Shown: one piece after another, positions 22,205 through 32,996 of the stretch
Layout: the number at the start of each line of letters is the position of its first letter
Numbering within the stretch: the stretch's first letter is position 1
NCBI GenBank assembly: GCA_023091735.1
Contig: JALKBU010000211.1
Span: forward strand, 1-60,572
Direction: 5' to 3'
Source: Trichomonas tenax
Taxonomy: Eukaryota; Parabasalia; Trichomonadida; Trichomonadidae
DNA length: 60,572 nt
Notes under the pieces: generated by a model
The model's database searches: none
Told to the model about the DNA's origin: nothing
Seen by the model: the letters and a program-made list of their open reading frames with translations, nothing else
Position numbers and translations under genes: made by a program

Positions 22205-22613
22205 ATAAATTGTTATTATTCGTATATGTACTGAAAAATCGATTAATGATGTTATTCTCAAATTTTTGCCGACTCTCATATTAAGTCAATTGGATGAGCA
22301 ATCAATGCAAATCGATTTCCGAGATATCAAATGATGCATAAACAATGTTTTTAGAGATTTTAGAAGTTTCTTTATAATATTGACGTTCATATACAATACC
22401 AATCTAACTATTAGACATTATAATCTCTCTCAATTTGCTGAAAAATGATTTAGGAACGTATTTGCAATTGTAATGTGGGTTTTACTATAATACAACCACA
22501 AGAATTACCAAATGAAAAGATTATTAAAAGAAAAATTTGCATAAAATAGGCATTACTTTTATTTAGTAAATGTTGCATTGCTTCGACTGATTAATCCAAT
22601 ATAATTATAATTA
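22205..22613. other. Intergenic, nothing recognised
   Basis: AT-rich sequence between the end of the giant gene and the start of the 37-nt repeat array. No ORF or repeat that I can support. Confidence 0.5.
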
Positions 22614-22744
22614 GATGATCAAATGATTTTAATTGATTTCATATTGTAATGATGATCAAATATAAATGATGTACAAAATATCATAATTATGACCAAATGA
22701 GAAGCATTGATTCCGTAACATAACAATGACCAAATGAAGTTGAT

Positions 22745-22845
22745 TAGTGATCTCTATGTTTATATCTGCACCATGTTCGACGAGATATTTACAGATTTTT
22801 AAATTTTTCTTTTCAACAGCAATAAGCAGAGGAGTTTTATATCAA
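22745..22845 (-). pseudogene. Isolated ankyrin-repeat module
   Basis: On the minus strand this reads as one ankyrin repeat: KTPLLIAVEKKNLKICKYLV, then EHGADIN. It is immediately preceded by an in-frame TGA and followed by minisatellite. There is no complete gene around it. It is most likely a relic of an ankyrin gene. Confidence 0.7.
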
Positions 22846-23164
22846 AATGAGGAACACATGTGATAAATTAATCTTATATGATAACAATGGTCAAATGATA
22901 TATATGAATGTAATATGAAATATACTGATTCTATTAAATAATAATTATTATATTAATTTGATTAATTCTATATCACAAAAACAATCAAATGAGATGTATT
23001 GATTTCAAATCATAATGATGATCAAATGAAATTGATTGAGATAATATAATAATGATCAAATGAAATTGATTGAGATAATATAATAATGATGAATAAATGA
23101 GTTAGATTGATGCAATATAAAAATGAAGATAAAATGAGATTGATTCATATATTATAATAATGGC

Positions 23165-23280
23165 GAACAAACGAAAACGATTTTTTCTCATCTTGTTTAC
23201 ATCTGCACCATGTTCGACTAATAAATGAACAATGTCGAAGGATTCCTTTTCAATAGCAAGAGAGAATAGAGTTTTATAAC
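23165..23280 (-). pseudogene. Second isolated ankyrin-repeat module
   Basis: Minus-strand KTLFSLAIEKESFDIVHLLV then EHGADVNK, similar to the module at 22745-22845 (shared EHGAD and nearby codons). The surrounding 70-codon frame (23102-23314) is made of 37-nt repeat sequence, so I do not call a gene. Confidence 0.7.
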
Positions 23281-23655
23281 ATAATGATGAGCAAATGAAA
23301 TTCATTGATGTCAAATTATAATGATAATTAAATATTATTGATTGATTAGATATCGTGATGATGATAAAATGGGATTTATTGATTCTATATCATAATGCTG
23401 ATTAAATGGTACTGATTGAAATTATATCATAATGATAATCAAATAAAATTAATTAATTTTATTTAATTATGATGACCAAATGATATATATTAATTTTATA
23501 CAACAATGATTATCAAATAAGATTGATTGGCTTCATATCGCAATGATGACCAAATTAATATGATTGAATTCATATCACAATGATGACCAAATTAAAATTA
23601 TTAATTAAATATCACGATGATAGTCGAATGAAAATGATTGATTCTATATCACCAC

Positions 23656-25014
23656 GCGGAAAAATTAATTCATAATCCGTGTAAATATGAGATTGTGGAC
23701 ATGGATATTCAAACTCATAAATGTTATGAAATATGTTGACCTTTGGTGTTCCTTTGTCTGATCAACGAGTTTTTACTTTATTGTCATCTTTCAAACAACG
23801 AAAATACAGATAAATCAACAAACCGTCATAAAACTATCACTTTTATTTCTCTCAATTTTTAACCTTTTTGATAAAAAAACATTCATTATGTTATAAACCT
23901 TCAATTTTTTATTACTGGCATCAGAATTATACAAGAAATTTATAGCTGTCAAATCCGCACAAAAAGTGACAAAATGTGCGATATTGCTGCACAAAACTCT
24001 GATCTTTGTCGAATGGCATGTTAACAGGCCAAAAGGAGCAGGGTGTTAAAGTGTTCTCACTGCAATCATCCTGCACCATTACACCATCATTTCAATATCA
24101 TCGGAAATATTTTCCTTCAAATGCGACTAAATCCATTCTTTACTCTCTTACCTGGGGTCTATAATATAGAAATGTGATCGACAATACGAAACAGAATGAT
24201 ACATTGTTTTTCTAAACAGATAGGGATGTAAATCTGGAAGATAAAATAGATTCTGGAAGATAAAAAATGGACTTCTGGAAGAAAGGCTGGAAATAAGAAA
24301 TTTCTTTTAATAACAGATGCAAAAACATGAATTCTGTATTTGCATCATAAGGTAATTTCAAAGATGTAATGCTTGTTTTATAATTACAGAAAGTCTGGAT
24401 ACATTTCCAAGAGCAAAAATCATTCTTGATCTGGCAACATAACAAGAAAACTTTTAGAAATAAAATTGACATGTAAACACTAATATGTCAGATATATTTA
24501 TAGTGGCACAAAAGGAGAAACCATGAACTAATAAGAAAATGTTTACGGTCTGTCTTACATCGTTACACTTTTTTTCATAATCAAATTTGCATTAGTGAAT
24601 CTATCTTCTTGTTAACTTAGAATATACTTTTTATTAATACCTTAGCATAATGATTCATTATAGTTCACATTTTTTCCTTATTTGATTTTATTTGTTAATA
24701 ATCTTGATTTCCAACCTTAATATCGATTACAAACATCTTTGAAAGATGGAGTATATGAAATTTACAATGTGATTCTCTATCTAAATTTACATGATTTAAT
24801 TTCAAATTTATATCTTACCGACAGTTTACAGGTTTTCTTGTATGTATATTTCTATTTCTCGAAAATTAAGAGATTTAATATAGTCATTTTTGTCTTATGA
24901 ATGTAACAATTTTATCAAAAAAATTATTTCGTTATTGAAGGGGATGAGTATGATAAGAATATATTAAGACTTTAAACATGAATAAACAATAAGGCAAAAT
25001 ATATAAAATTCTGC
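23656..25014. other. Intergenic, no supported gene
   Basis: About 1.4 kb AT-rich. An 86-codon minus-strand ORF (24212-24472) begins inside an ACATGTCA motif (TGACATGT on plus, 24467-24474) and has no recognisable domain; I do not support it. Nothing else is seen. Confidence 0.45.
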
Positions 25015-26133
25015 TTATTTCTTTCCTCCATTTTGCAAAAGCATTTGTTGAATCTCAGGATTCTTCGATACAGCGAAAGCTGTCTCTCCTTTGAGATTTT
25101 TTGCATTAGGATTCGCTCCTGCTGCTAAAAGTAAACGAACACATTCTGTATTTCCTTGTTCTGATGCTTTATGCAATGGCGTATCTCCTCTTCCGCTCTT
25201 TGCATCGATATTTGCACCTTTGTCTATGAAGAAACTCAAAATATCAGGGAAATCATAATCAGCTGCATAATGAATTGGAGTCAACAAACTGTAACCTTTT
25301 TGCTCAATGTCAGCGCCAGACTGGACCAAGAATTGACATATTTTGAGGCTTCCATGCTTAGCGGCAATGTGTATTGGGTAGTTATTGTCATTATTTCTGT
25401 GATTCGTTTCTGAACGATCTTTTTGAATGATTGATTGAACAAGACTGAAGTTATCTTCCATAATGGCTTGAAAAATATCTGTTAAATCATCGGTTGAAGG
25501 CATTTTTTGTAAGATTGATGTATCTGAAGTCACTCTTCTCAGTTTTTTAGCAGATCGATGTGGTGAAGATGGAGTACTCTTTTCGATCTTGTCAATAAAG
25601 TTCTCCAATTCGCTGAGAACCGATATATTTGATCTTTTTAGCGCTGTTATATCTTCCGAAGGAACTGTTGACTCACTTTCTCTTTTTATGCCCGGGACTG
25701 TTGGCGTCAGAGAATTCCTTCGCGATCTTAGTGTAGGTTTTGGTATGTTTGCGATTGAATTTCTTGGAGCTGGATTCGAAAATTTGTCTTTTTGCGTTAA
25801 TTCCCTTATAATTGGACAATCCGACAGGCAGCTGACGAGATTGCACGCGTAATCATATCCAATATTGCCGCAATCGATGAATTGCAACAAAGATATCGCT
25901 TTTTTTCCAAATTTTTCAGCTGATTTTGATAATATGTTACTAGCTGTAGAAAATAACATCAATGATGTAACCTTGGAGAGAACTAAAGAGATAACGTCGA
26001 AAGGAAGATCAAAAAAAGATGGCTCGTTTGTGTATTCACTGATATTCCCGGCCATTGTATCGATAATCAGTGATGTCGGCTTTCCACTCTTTATTTTGTC
26101 TGCAAGAGACGCGATTTGAGACTGAATGCTCAT
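25015..26133 (-). CDS. Ankyrin-repeat protein with unique N-terminal domain
   Basis: 372 residues, ATG at 26133, stop TAA. Residues 1-130 form a unique helical region (FFDLPFDVISLVLSKVTSLM) typical of one class of trichomonad ankyrin proteins. About 130-215 is Ser/Pro/Arg-rich and probably disordered (RNSLTPTVPG, TPSSPHRSAKKLRR), a likely phosphorylation region. Residues about 215-365 carry four to five ankyrin repeats with canonical motifs (YPIHIAAKHGSLKICQFLV; DTPLHKASEQGNTECVRLLL). A protein-binding adaptor, partner unknown. The frame is fully intact, unlike the other ankyrin loci here. It lies between two arrays of the 37-nt repeat. No clear TCA initiator precedes it. Confidence 0.9.
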   Translation of the reverse strand: MSIQSQIASLADKIKSGKPTSLIIDTMAGNISEYTNEPSFFDLPFDVISLVLSKVTSLMLFSTASNILSKSAEKFGKKAISLLQFIDCGNIGYDYACNLVSCLSDCPIIRELTQKDKFSNPAPRNSIANIPKPTLRSRRNSLTPTVPGIKRESESTVPSEDITALKRSNISVLSELENFIDKIEKSTPSSPHRSAKKLRRVTSDTSILQKMPSTDDLTDIFQAIMEDNFSLVQSIIQKDRSETNHRNNDNNYPIHIAAKHGSLKICQFLVQSGADIEQKGYSLLTPIHYAADYDFPDILSFFIDKGANIDAKSGRGDTPLHKASEQGNTECVRLLLAAGANPNAKNLKGETAFAVSKNPEIQQMLLQNGGKK

Positions 26134-27108
26134 TTTTATAAATTGTCAAATTTTATTTCATTAAACAGCTGCTTCAGAACAAGGAAGATCAGAAACAAGT
26201 TTTTTAAAAATAAATAAAAATGACGAATGTATATATCAAAAGTGACAATTATTAACCTTATTGGAATCAGAAAATTGCCTTTTAAATATATCATTTGTTG
26301 CATCTTATATGTTCTATGATACTAAATTAGTTCCAATACGTGCTTTTGATATAACTATGTCCTATTCAAAATAGAAATTATAGAAGGTACGATTATTTTC
26401 AATTCAAAACATATTGTTTTTGAAGAGAAATTTTAAAATTTCACTCATTTTTCATGTGCTTTCTCGCCTGTAAAAATACATAAAAACTTTAAAATTGCCA
26501 CATGTCTTTCAAGCCCGTAAAAATATTCAAAAAATAAAAGTTGCGCATCAAAAAAGTATCAATTTTGTACCAAGAATCGAATTATTCCTAAAAAGAGCGT
26601 TACTTTTTTCAATATTTCTAAAATTCAAAAAAATATTACAATTTTTTAAATAATATTTTTGAATTAATTTGAAATATAATAATTTTTTAATCTGCTGTAA
26701 TATTTGAAATATAAGAATTATCAACTATTCTTGGCACCTTTAGATATTGAACTATTTCAAGAGCTTTCAATTCCTTTGCAAATAATAAAGGAGATTTATT
26801 CTATAACAATGAACAAATATAATCGATTTATCCAATATCATAATGAAGATTAAATGCGAGAAATTCATTTCATATAATAGTTATGATTAAAAGCGAATGA
26901 TTCATGTAATTTCACAATGATGATCGAATGTGGTTGATTGATTTTATATCATTTAAGCTATAAAATTAAGCTTCCATAAAAATAATTTGGAAACTCATAG
27001 TCACAGTTCTAATTCTATGGATTAAGGTTATAAATTATTTTCATCCCTTTCTTCTGATGTAATTCAGAAGAATTCTCTTTCTGTTTCAATATTATTATTA
27101 GAGGCATC
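26134..27108. other. Intergenic between ankyrin gene and pmp-like pseudogene
   Basis: AT-rich, with the short second minisatellite array at 26800-26955. No ORF supported. Confidence 0.5.
26800..26955. repeat. Short second array of the 37-nt repeat
   Basis: About four degenerate units (AATATCATAATGAAGATTAA; TTTCACAATGATGATCGAAT; GGTTGATTGATTTTATATCA) match the unit of the 22614-23655 array. Both arrays flank the intact ankyrin gene. Confidence 0.6.
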
Positions 27109-28101
27109 ATGCAAACCAATGGCACTGTAATGAAGTTTTTTGAATGGAATGATTATTATACTAGAGATCATCAAGAGTCTAGAGGAGGAATAATTAATAC
27201 CGATGGACAGTACTATATCAAGAACTGCGAATTCATGAACATCACTAATTACAAAGCAATAAACTTTGTTTCTAATTCAGATACAAACAAACTTCTAATT
27301 GAGTCGTGTTCATTGAAAAACATTTCAAGCAGCGGTAACTGAGGCGCAATATATTTTTCTTGCAAAGGTGAATGTTGTCTTCATCAAATTTGTGCTAGTG
27401 ACTGTAGTTCAACAACATATAGTATTCATGGGCATTTTTGTTATATTGAAGTAACTCAATCTCACAATAAGAATTTCATGAACAGTTCTAGTTTTGCATC
27501 AAGCGGCGTTGCAAATACAGGATGGGGTATATGTGAGTTACAGTATGGAAATATCCAAACTAGCCCAAATAATTTTACTTCGTGTAAATCTCAATTTTGT
27601 TGCACAATTCATATAGTATATTCTTATATAGCATCGTTTCGTGAATATTGCAGATTTAAAAATAATACAAACGGTAGTTCAACAGTTGTCCGATATCAAT
27701 CATGTCGGTCTGCTGATGCCTTCCTATTAATATTTATTTTTTCAAATCCGCTTACAGTTGAAAACTGCATGTTCATTAACAATCCTAAAAGTCCATTATT
27801 TACAGCATCTGGTAACACATTAACAGTTACTCGTTGTTATTTCGAAAGATGTAACACAAATTGCGATGTTACAAATGGTGGCAGGGTTGACACGATTTAT
27901 ATGAAGACATCTTCACTTGATCTCGAACTTGATTCTTATATCAATATATCATGCTACACAGGAAGCAATGAAACATTTAGACATATCGAATATTTCGGCA
28001 TTGGCTCATTAGCAGTTTTGTGTGAAAACCGTCATAAAGACTGCATCAAGCGCAACAAACCTGATGCATTAGCACTTTTGTTTGTTGGCTTCAATGTATG
28101 A
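27109..28101 (+). pseudogene. Polymorphic-membrane-protein-like (beta-helix) pseudogene
   Basis: One continuous frame from about 27109 to the TGA at 28099-28101, interrupted by a single TGA at 27340-27342. Both halves have short strand-turn repeats with Asn/Cys-rich turns typical of right-handed beta-helix surface proteins (IKNCEFMNITNYKAINF, GAIYFSCKGECCLHQICAS, TVENCMFINN, TVTRCYFERCNTNC). These resemble the pmp-like proteins amplified in Trichomonas. The N-terminus lacks a clear signal peptide, and the C-terminus stops short without the usual TM segment, so both ends look truncated. The stop falls in the GNxGAIYF block, where a glycine or tryptophan codon would be expected. Confidence 0.7.
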
Positions 28102-28541
28102 TAAAAATCATAACTATTCAAAATTGGGTTGGAAAACTGCATTATCTTTTCAACTTTTTTCACCAGAAAAAGTTATAATATAAATAAATAGTTATTGCAT
28201 CATTTTTACTATATTATTACCGTTAAAGTTTTATAAAATGCCATGCACTCATAATGACTTTTAAAATCATTATCCACAGCTGTTACATTTCATGTTAGTC
28301 GCTCCTTAAGGGTGGACCGATGTTTTTTCTTGAACAAAACCCTCCAAGAATCATCAAAAATTGAAAAGGTTGATATTTTGAGAGGATGTCATATCGTTTT
28401 CGATGCACCTTTAAGCTGAATTTTTTTCTGGGAATTAAAACCTAGTGTTGACATAATAAAAATCATAAACAAGCATCTACAGAGGAATTAACATTATGAT
28501 ATATAATCAATTCACTCTGTACATTAATTAAAACATCAGTC
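28102..28541. other. Intergenic
   Basis: About 440 bp between converging genes. No feature recognised. Confidence 0.5.
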
Positions 28542-29114
28542 TTATATCTTTTTCATGATATAAGAAAGCCAGGTCGTATCAGGTCTTCCAAGAAGATCAT
28601 TATTTTCCCAAAAATCTAAAATAGAAAAATGTGAAGAAACTAATTCACAAAACTCAGAATGTTGATAAAAGGAAAAGAATCTTCCATCAATTGTCTCTTC
28701 TTTGAATCCTTTTTTAAGAGAGACATATAAGATTCCTGAATCTTTCAGAGATTTATATAATTTCACCAAAATCTTGGGCATTTCAGATTTAGGTAAATGG
28801 AGTAACGATGCATTACACCATATACCATCATATATAGTTGTGGGTTCAAAATCTTCAAATTTAATGCAATTTACATTTTGATTTAAATAATTTGAAGCAA
28901 AGTAACACATTTCAATAGACCCATCAATGCAATCCACGAAGTATCCATTATTTTTGAAAAATAATGAATCACGTCCTGATCCACATCCAAAATCTAATAT
29001 TTTTGTTACTTTTTCAAGATATGACATAAACTTCTTTTGATTTTCCATGTCCATAACTGATACTGTCCTATCAAAGTATTCTTTAGCATGTGAATTGTAA
29101 AATTCAAGCGTCAT
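28542..29114 (-). CDS. Small class I SAM-dependent methyltransferase
   Basis: 190 residues, ATG at 29114, stop TAA. Motif I is perfect (ILDFGCGSGRDSLFF, residues 39-53). It is followed by the acidic post-I position (VDCIDGSIEMC), a motif-IV-like segment (YDGIWCNASLLHLP) and a motif-VI-like strand (GILYVSLKKG). Size and motifs fit small stand-alone methyltransferases of the UbiE/TehB-like type, common in bacteria. Substrate unknown. Trichomonads carry several such genes of probable bacterial origin, so lateral transfer is plausible but not shown here. It is intact and has an AT-rich codon pattern like its neighbours. Confidence 0.88.
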   Translation of the reverse strand: MTLEFYNSHAKEYFDRTVSVMDMENQKKFMSYLEKVTKILDFGCGSGRDSLFFKNNGYFVDCIDGSIEMCYFASNYLNQNVNCIKFEDFEPTTIYDGIWCNASLLHLPKSEMPKILVKLYKSLKDSGILYVSLKKGFKEETIDGRFFSFYQHSEFCELVSSHFSILDFWENNDLLGRPDTTWLSYIMKKI

Positions 29115-29284
29115 TTAAAAAAAAAATTCTTGAAGTCTGTTTGGTCAAATTTTATTCAATTGTGGTCAGAAAAGTAGAGTTCCAATCAATGTCATATAAT
29201 AAAAGGCATCATATGTGATATGACATGTAGTTTATTTTTGTATAATGTTCTAACAAAATATGTAAAAACCGAAGTTTTTAAGTA

Positions 29285-29728
29285 TTAAGCTCTTATTATA
29301 CGACTGCGATCACGTCCTGGTCTGTAAACAAGATCTCTGTACCTGCCATTTGAGCCGCGGTCATGTTGTCTTATGAACTTGGGGAATTGGATCAAATGTT
29401 CAGTTCTGATAACATTTCGTCTATGGTCATGAGGTCCGAAGTAATGGGGGAATAGAAAATTGTTGGCTTCGTTTTCATCTGAGTTCCAAATTACTACAAT
29501 ATACTTCATTGAATTTAAATATCCATTTTCGTCTTGGCTCGCATAATACCTTCGAGGTGGACGATATTTCTCGCCTGAGAGTCCAAACATGGTGAAGAGG
29601 AAGAACATGAAAGAAAATAAATAAAGTTTTGAGATGTCATTTAAAGTTGTCAACTTGTCATTCATCGTGATGGCATATGCCGATATCATCCTCATTTTTT
29701 GATTTTTATAATTAACAGATTTTGGCAT
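29285..29728 (-). CDS. Small protein with N-terminal hydrophobic segment, unknown
   Basis: 147 residues, ATG at 29728; an internal Met at residue 22 is an alternative start. Residues about 36-52 (LYLFSFMFFLFTMFGLSG) form a signal-peptide- or anchor-like helix. The rest is basic and arginine-rich (YRPPRRYY, YRDLVYRPGRDRSRI) with an aspartate/asparagine-rich middle. It may be secreted or anchored. No family recognised and no clear initiator; it could be spurious. Confidence 0.4.
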   Translation of the reverse strand: MPKSVNYKNQKMRMISAYAITMNDKLTTLNDISKLYLFSFMFFLFTMFGLSGEKYRPPRRYYASQDENGYLNSMKYIVVIWNSDENEANNFLFPHYFGPHDHRRNVIRTEHLIQFPKFIRQHDRGSNGRYRDLVYRPGRDRSRIIRA

Positions 29729-31213
29729 TTATCAGTCATTTAACAAGATTTTAAAAATCAAAATCAGGTGTCAATTTGCCATCCACTAAAATCTTTTACA
29801 GTCATTATGCCATCCTCAGAGGAGTATTTTATTGCAATAATACTGAAATCTGTTTTAGTCAGGATACTGTGGGCCTACTAAATATAACTTTTTGCAGATG
29901 ATATTCTTGATTCTAGAAAATATAGCTTTAAAAATGAATAAGCAATCAAATTATATTTGTGTTAGTACTGTGTATTTTAGAATTGATACAGACAAAATTC
30001 TCAAAAGTTCAATCAATAACTTGAGAAGTTAATTTGAGTTCAAATATAAATGAATAAGATATTCATACAACCAACAAAAACAATTTGAATAAGAATTCAT
30101 TTTAAATAGTGAGAAGAGATTATTTATAAGGGATTAATAATTAACAAAAATATGCTATTTTGTAGTGGGCTTCCTTTTGTACACTTGATGCATCACATTT
30201 AGTCTGATTGCAAAACTTGTAAAAAGGAGTGACATCCTCCATTATTGATAAATTCGAAGAATGCAATCAAATAGCTTTATTTTGGGAATAATTTTACCAT
30301 CAGTTTTGATTCGCATAAATAAGCCATTTTCTTGTTGGCTTAATGCTAGTGACTGTTGATATGATTTATTGTGGCAAGCAGTTAGTAATGTTTTCGCATT
30401 TATTTTCTTCCCTAATGTTGGAAAAGAGGAAAGGCTCTTTTAGTTGGCTCATAGGCGTTCTCAATCCAATATTTCTTGCTGTCGCAAAGATTGAAACCAC
30501 CTATGTCAACAATCATTGCAGATGCTGTTCTTCAATGGAAAGTTTGTTGCCAAGCCATCACTCTAAGGACTCATTCGGTCAAAAAATCATTCTAATAGGT
30601 CTTTCACTCCTGTCGCAATGGCATTTAATGTGTAATGCCGATGAGGAAGTTTAGTCATTGCAATTGTTATGGCTCTTTGCACAGGGTTCCTTCGAGCAGC
30701 TGCTTATGCACATGCAGCAGAAATGCCGAAGAGATACATTAGAAATTTAAATGTATAATATATGTATATTTAACAGATGCCATCAATGTTTTATAGATAT
30801 CTTGAAAAGAAAATATTTGCTTCTAGATAATGTATATTATAGTGCCTTATCTGTTTTCAAAAAAATATTGCAACATTTTTGATTTTTCCATAATTTGTTT
30901 TTCTTGTGATGAAACGTCATTTTATTGATCCTAAATGCTTCAAACATCAAAATTTGCATCTGGAGAGAATATAGTCCAAAAATACACGATTTTAGATTAA
31001 AATTCTAAAGTTGAAAATTAATGTTTAGCCTGAAAAGTCAAAATATCTCATTAAAAAATGATTTATACAACAACTACTATCGATTTGCCATGTTTTCAAC
31101 AAACTACCACTTATGACAAATTTCCAGTCGAAATTTTGATAAATTTAGATTTATCATATCTTGTAAATGCCAAAAAGAGAAAAATCCGATTTTTGAGAGA
31201 TTTACAATTACTG
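29729..31213. other. Gene-poor interval
   Basis: About 1.5 kb. The only coding trace is the degenerate hydrophobic segment at 30343-30760, listed separately. The rest is AT-rich without recognised features. Confidence 0.45.
30343..30760 (+). pseudogene. Possible relic of a multi-TM membrane protein
   Basis: Broken frames encode hydrophobic stretches such as SWLIGVLNPIFLAVAKIETT (near 30441), ILIGLSLLSQW (near 30590) and, in another frame, VIAIVMALCTGFLRAAAYAH (near 30655) followed by AAEMPKRYIRNLNV. The pattern of membrane helices separated by short loops suggests a transporter broken by frameshifts. I cannot name the family. Confidence 0.25.
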
Positions 31214-31220
31214 TCACTTT
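31214..31220 (+). promoter_or_regulatory. Initiator-like TCACTTT
   Basis: TCACTTT with the +1 A at 31216, 20 nt before the CNOT11-like ATG. The same GTCACTTTT string precedes the ATG at 48569. Confidence 0.55.
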
Positions 31221-31235
31221 TCCAGGATAACCAAA

Positions 31236-32441
31236 ATGTTGAGCGATGAGGAAGCAAAGTTTCTCATCGCGCTGATATCAGAAGAAGACGAAACACTCGC
31301 AACTATATACGACAAATTCAGCCACAAATACGACATGAAAGCTCAAATTTTATGTATAAACGCTTTATCTTGTTTGCTTGGCGATGGAATTTTGAAATAT
31401 TCACAGCAATTTGTTGCTTTTTGGATTATATACCGCGCTTATTATCACAAAGATTATAACTTACACCCATACAAAATGCTATTTTCTTTGTTATTGGAGC
31501 AACACCAAATCAGACAAGAATCTTGCAGCCCACAATTGTATGCTACGATAACAAAGGTTTTAACAAACACCAATGTTTTAGTTTTGGATGATTTTTCTGT
31601 GACAAAGGTTTTTACCGAAAGTTTCCCGTTCTATGCAACTTCTAATATTGATATCATACACTCAAAAATGCTTAACATGCGCTGCTCACCATTGATTGTT
31701 GAGCCAGATCAAGAAGAAAATGAGAACATATCATTGAACAAGGTTTTGGAGAAACTTATCACATGTCCTGAATATGTTAACGAGTTTGAAGCTCCAAATA
31801 TTCACACACCTCCAGATATTTTCCCAATTACCGACAACGAAGTCAATCAATTAATTATCACGTCAATAAACACGGCACCTGCTTTATATGACGAGAGTCA
31901 CTCTGCAGAAAGCATTAAAGTCGCTCGCAACTTGATCGTTGAAGCACCGAATCGTTCACTTTCGACTTGCGAAATTCAAAATTTGAACAATCTCATCTTC
32001 TCAGACAGCTCTATTCTTACAGATGAAGACATCAGCGAACAAAATTTCGCAAAGATTTCAGAAACAAATCCAGAAGTTGCTATTTTGCTTGCTAAAACAC
32101 TTCCAAATGAGCGCCAGAGGTTCTCAGACATATTAACTCGCGCTCCATCTGGTCCTGGTGTTGCAACAACAGTCAAAAAATTCGTTTTAGAGAATATGGC
32201 ACCTCCAGGATTTATTCGTGCTTTCTTCACATCAACAATGGCTGCTATTCGTGGTGTGAAGGATAATACAAGTGCTGCGCGTATCGGTCGTCCGTTTTGC
32301 GAAGTTTTGATAGAATTAATCGAAAGCGGAGTGAAGATTGATGGTTCTCTTACTATCAGTCTTACCTCCCTCTGCGATGATATGAGGAAATTCAATATTA
32401 AAGAGGCTTCTACTTTGCAGTCTCTTCTTTCTGCGGATTAA
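31236..32441 (+). CDS. CNOT11: CCR4-NOT complex subunit 11-like protein
   Basis: 401 residues, ATG 31236, stop TAA within TAAA. The N-terminal third is a helical domain (LCINALSCLLGDGILKYSQQ, then FWIIYRAYYHKDYNLHPYKM). A middle segment with a proline-containing stretch (FEAPNIHTPPDIFPITDNEV) corresponds in position to the short conserved linker of CNOT11. Residues about 278-400 match the conserved C-terminal CNOT11 domain (NPEVAILLAKTLP; PPGFIRAFFTSTMAAIRGV; RIGRPFCEVLIELIESG). In other eukaryotes CNOT11 with CNOT10 binds the NOT1 N-terminus and recruits factors to the deadenylase. The assignment is from remembered motif order, not a search. Confidence 0.7.
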   Translation: MLSDEEAKFLIALISEEDETLATIYDKFSHKYDMKAQILCINALSCLLGDGILKYSQQFVAFWIIYRAYYHKDYNLHPYKMLFSLLLEQHQIRQESCSPQLYATITKVLTNTNVLVLDDFSVTKVFTESFPFYATSNIDIIHSKMLNMRCSPLIVEPDQEENENISLNKVLEKLITCPEYVNEFEAPNIHTPPDIFPITDNEVNQLIITSINTAPALYDESHSAESIKVARNLIVEAPNRSLSTCEIQNLNNLIFSDSSILTDEDISEQNFAKISETNPEVAILLAKTLPNERQRFSDILTRAPSGPGVATTVKKFVLENMAPPGFIRAFFTSTMAAIRGVKDNTSAARIGRPFCEVLIELIESGVKIDGSLTISLTSLCDDMRKFNIKEASTLQSLLSAD

Positions 32442-32996
32442 ACAGTTATAAAAATAGAATTCGATTTGATATCTTAATCTCAATCGTAGTTGTTTTACAA
32501 GTTTGTGAACTTCTCACAATGAGAATAATTTTTTGACACGCAAAATTTGACATTTACATGGTAAATAAATCATTCGTTCAAAAATGTCTTTAGAGAAACT
32601 ATTTATCCTAGAGCAGAACAAACTTCAGATCTATATAAACATCATCAAGTCATTCAAAAGCATAATACTAGCAATGACAAAGTGAGCTAATTGCAGATAA
32701 TAATCAGAAAACAAGATAATTTGGCTTTTTGACATTTTACATTATTTCACTTTTTATAATTACCAAGTTAAGATTTTGGGTTTAAATGGTAGCATATACA
32801 TATGGTTTCACTTTTCTAATATATCTCAGGTAAAATTCTAAGTATTATCACAAAAAACAAGAATTTCGAAATTAAAACCTCTGAATTTTGATAGAGATAT
32901 ATTTGAAAAAAGTGAAATTAAAGTAAAGCTATGTTATTCACAACAAAAAACTTCGAAAAAGTATAAATTTAATGGCACTTTTCGGTGACCAGTATA
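32442..32996. promoter_or_regulatory. Upstream region of the CHD gene
   Basis: 555 bp AT-rich with TTTTTGACACG- and TTTGACATTTACATGG-type strings near 32530-32560. An initiator variant GCACTTTTCGG lies at 32975-32985 (T replaced by G before CA), 12-22 nt before the ATG at 32997. An out-of-frame ATG at 32972 would lie upstream of, or at, the transcription start. Confidence 0.35.

Larger units (their letters stand above)
22614..23655. repeat. Degenerate ~37-nt minisatellite array
   Basis: Units of the form GATGATCAAATGAAATTGAT plus a TATCATAAT-like tail recur throughout. Unit starts at 22614 and 22651 are exactly 37 nt apart. Two adjacent copies at 23020 and 23054 are identical over a shortened 34-nt unit. 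Three successive 37-nt units lie near 23530-23650. I estimate somewhat over 20 units, diverged by substitutions and small indels. The array is interrupted twice by ~100-bp ankyrin modules (22745-22845, 23165-23280). A second small array of the same unit lies at 26800-26955. Confidence 0.8.

Noticed and set aside
22614..23655. CRISPR-like array
   Set aside because: Units are contiguous degenerate tandem repeats without unique spacers, in a eukaryotic context.
24212..24472. 86-codon minus-strand ORF
   Set aside because: No recognisable domain, hydrophobic/AT-driven composition, and its ATG lies inside a recurrent intergenic motif.
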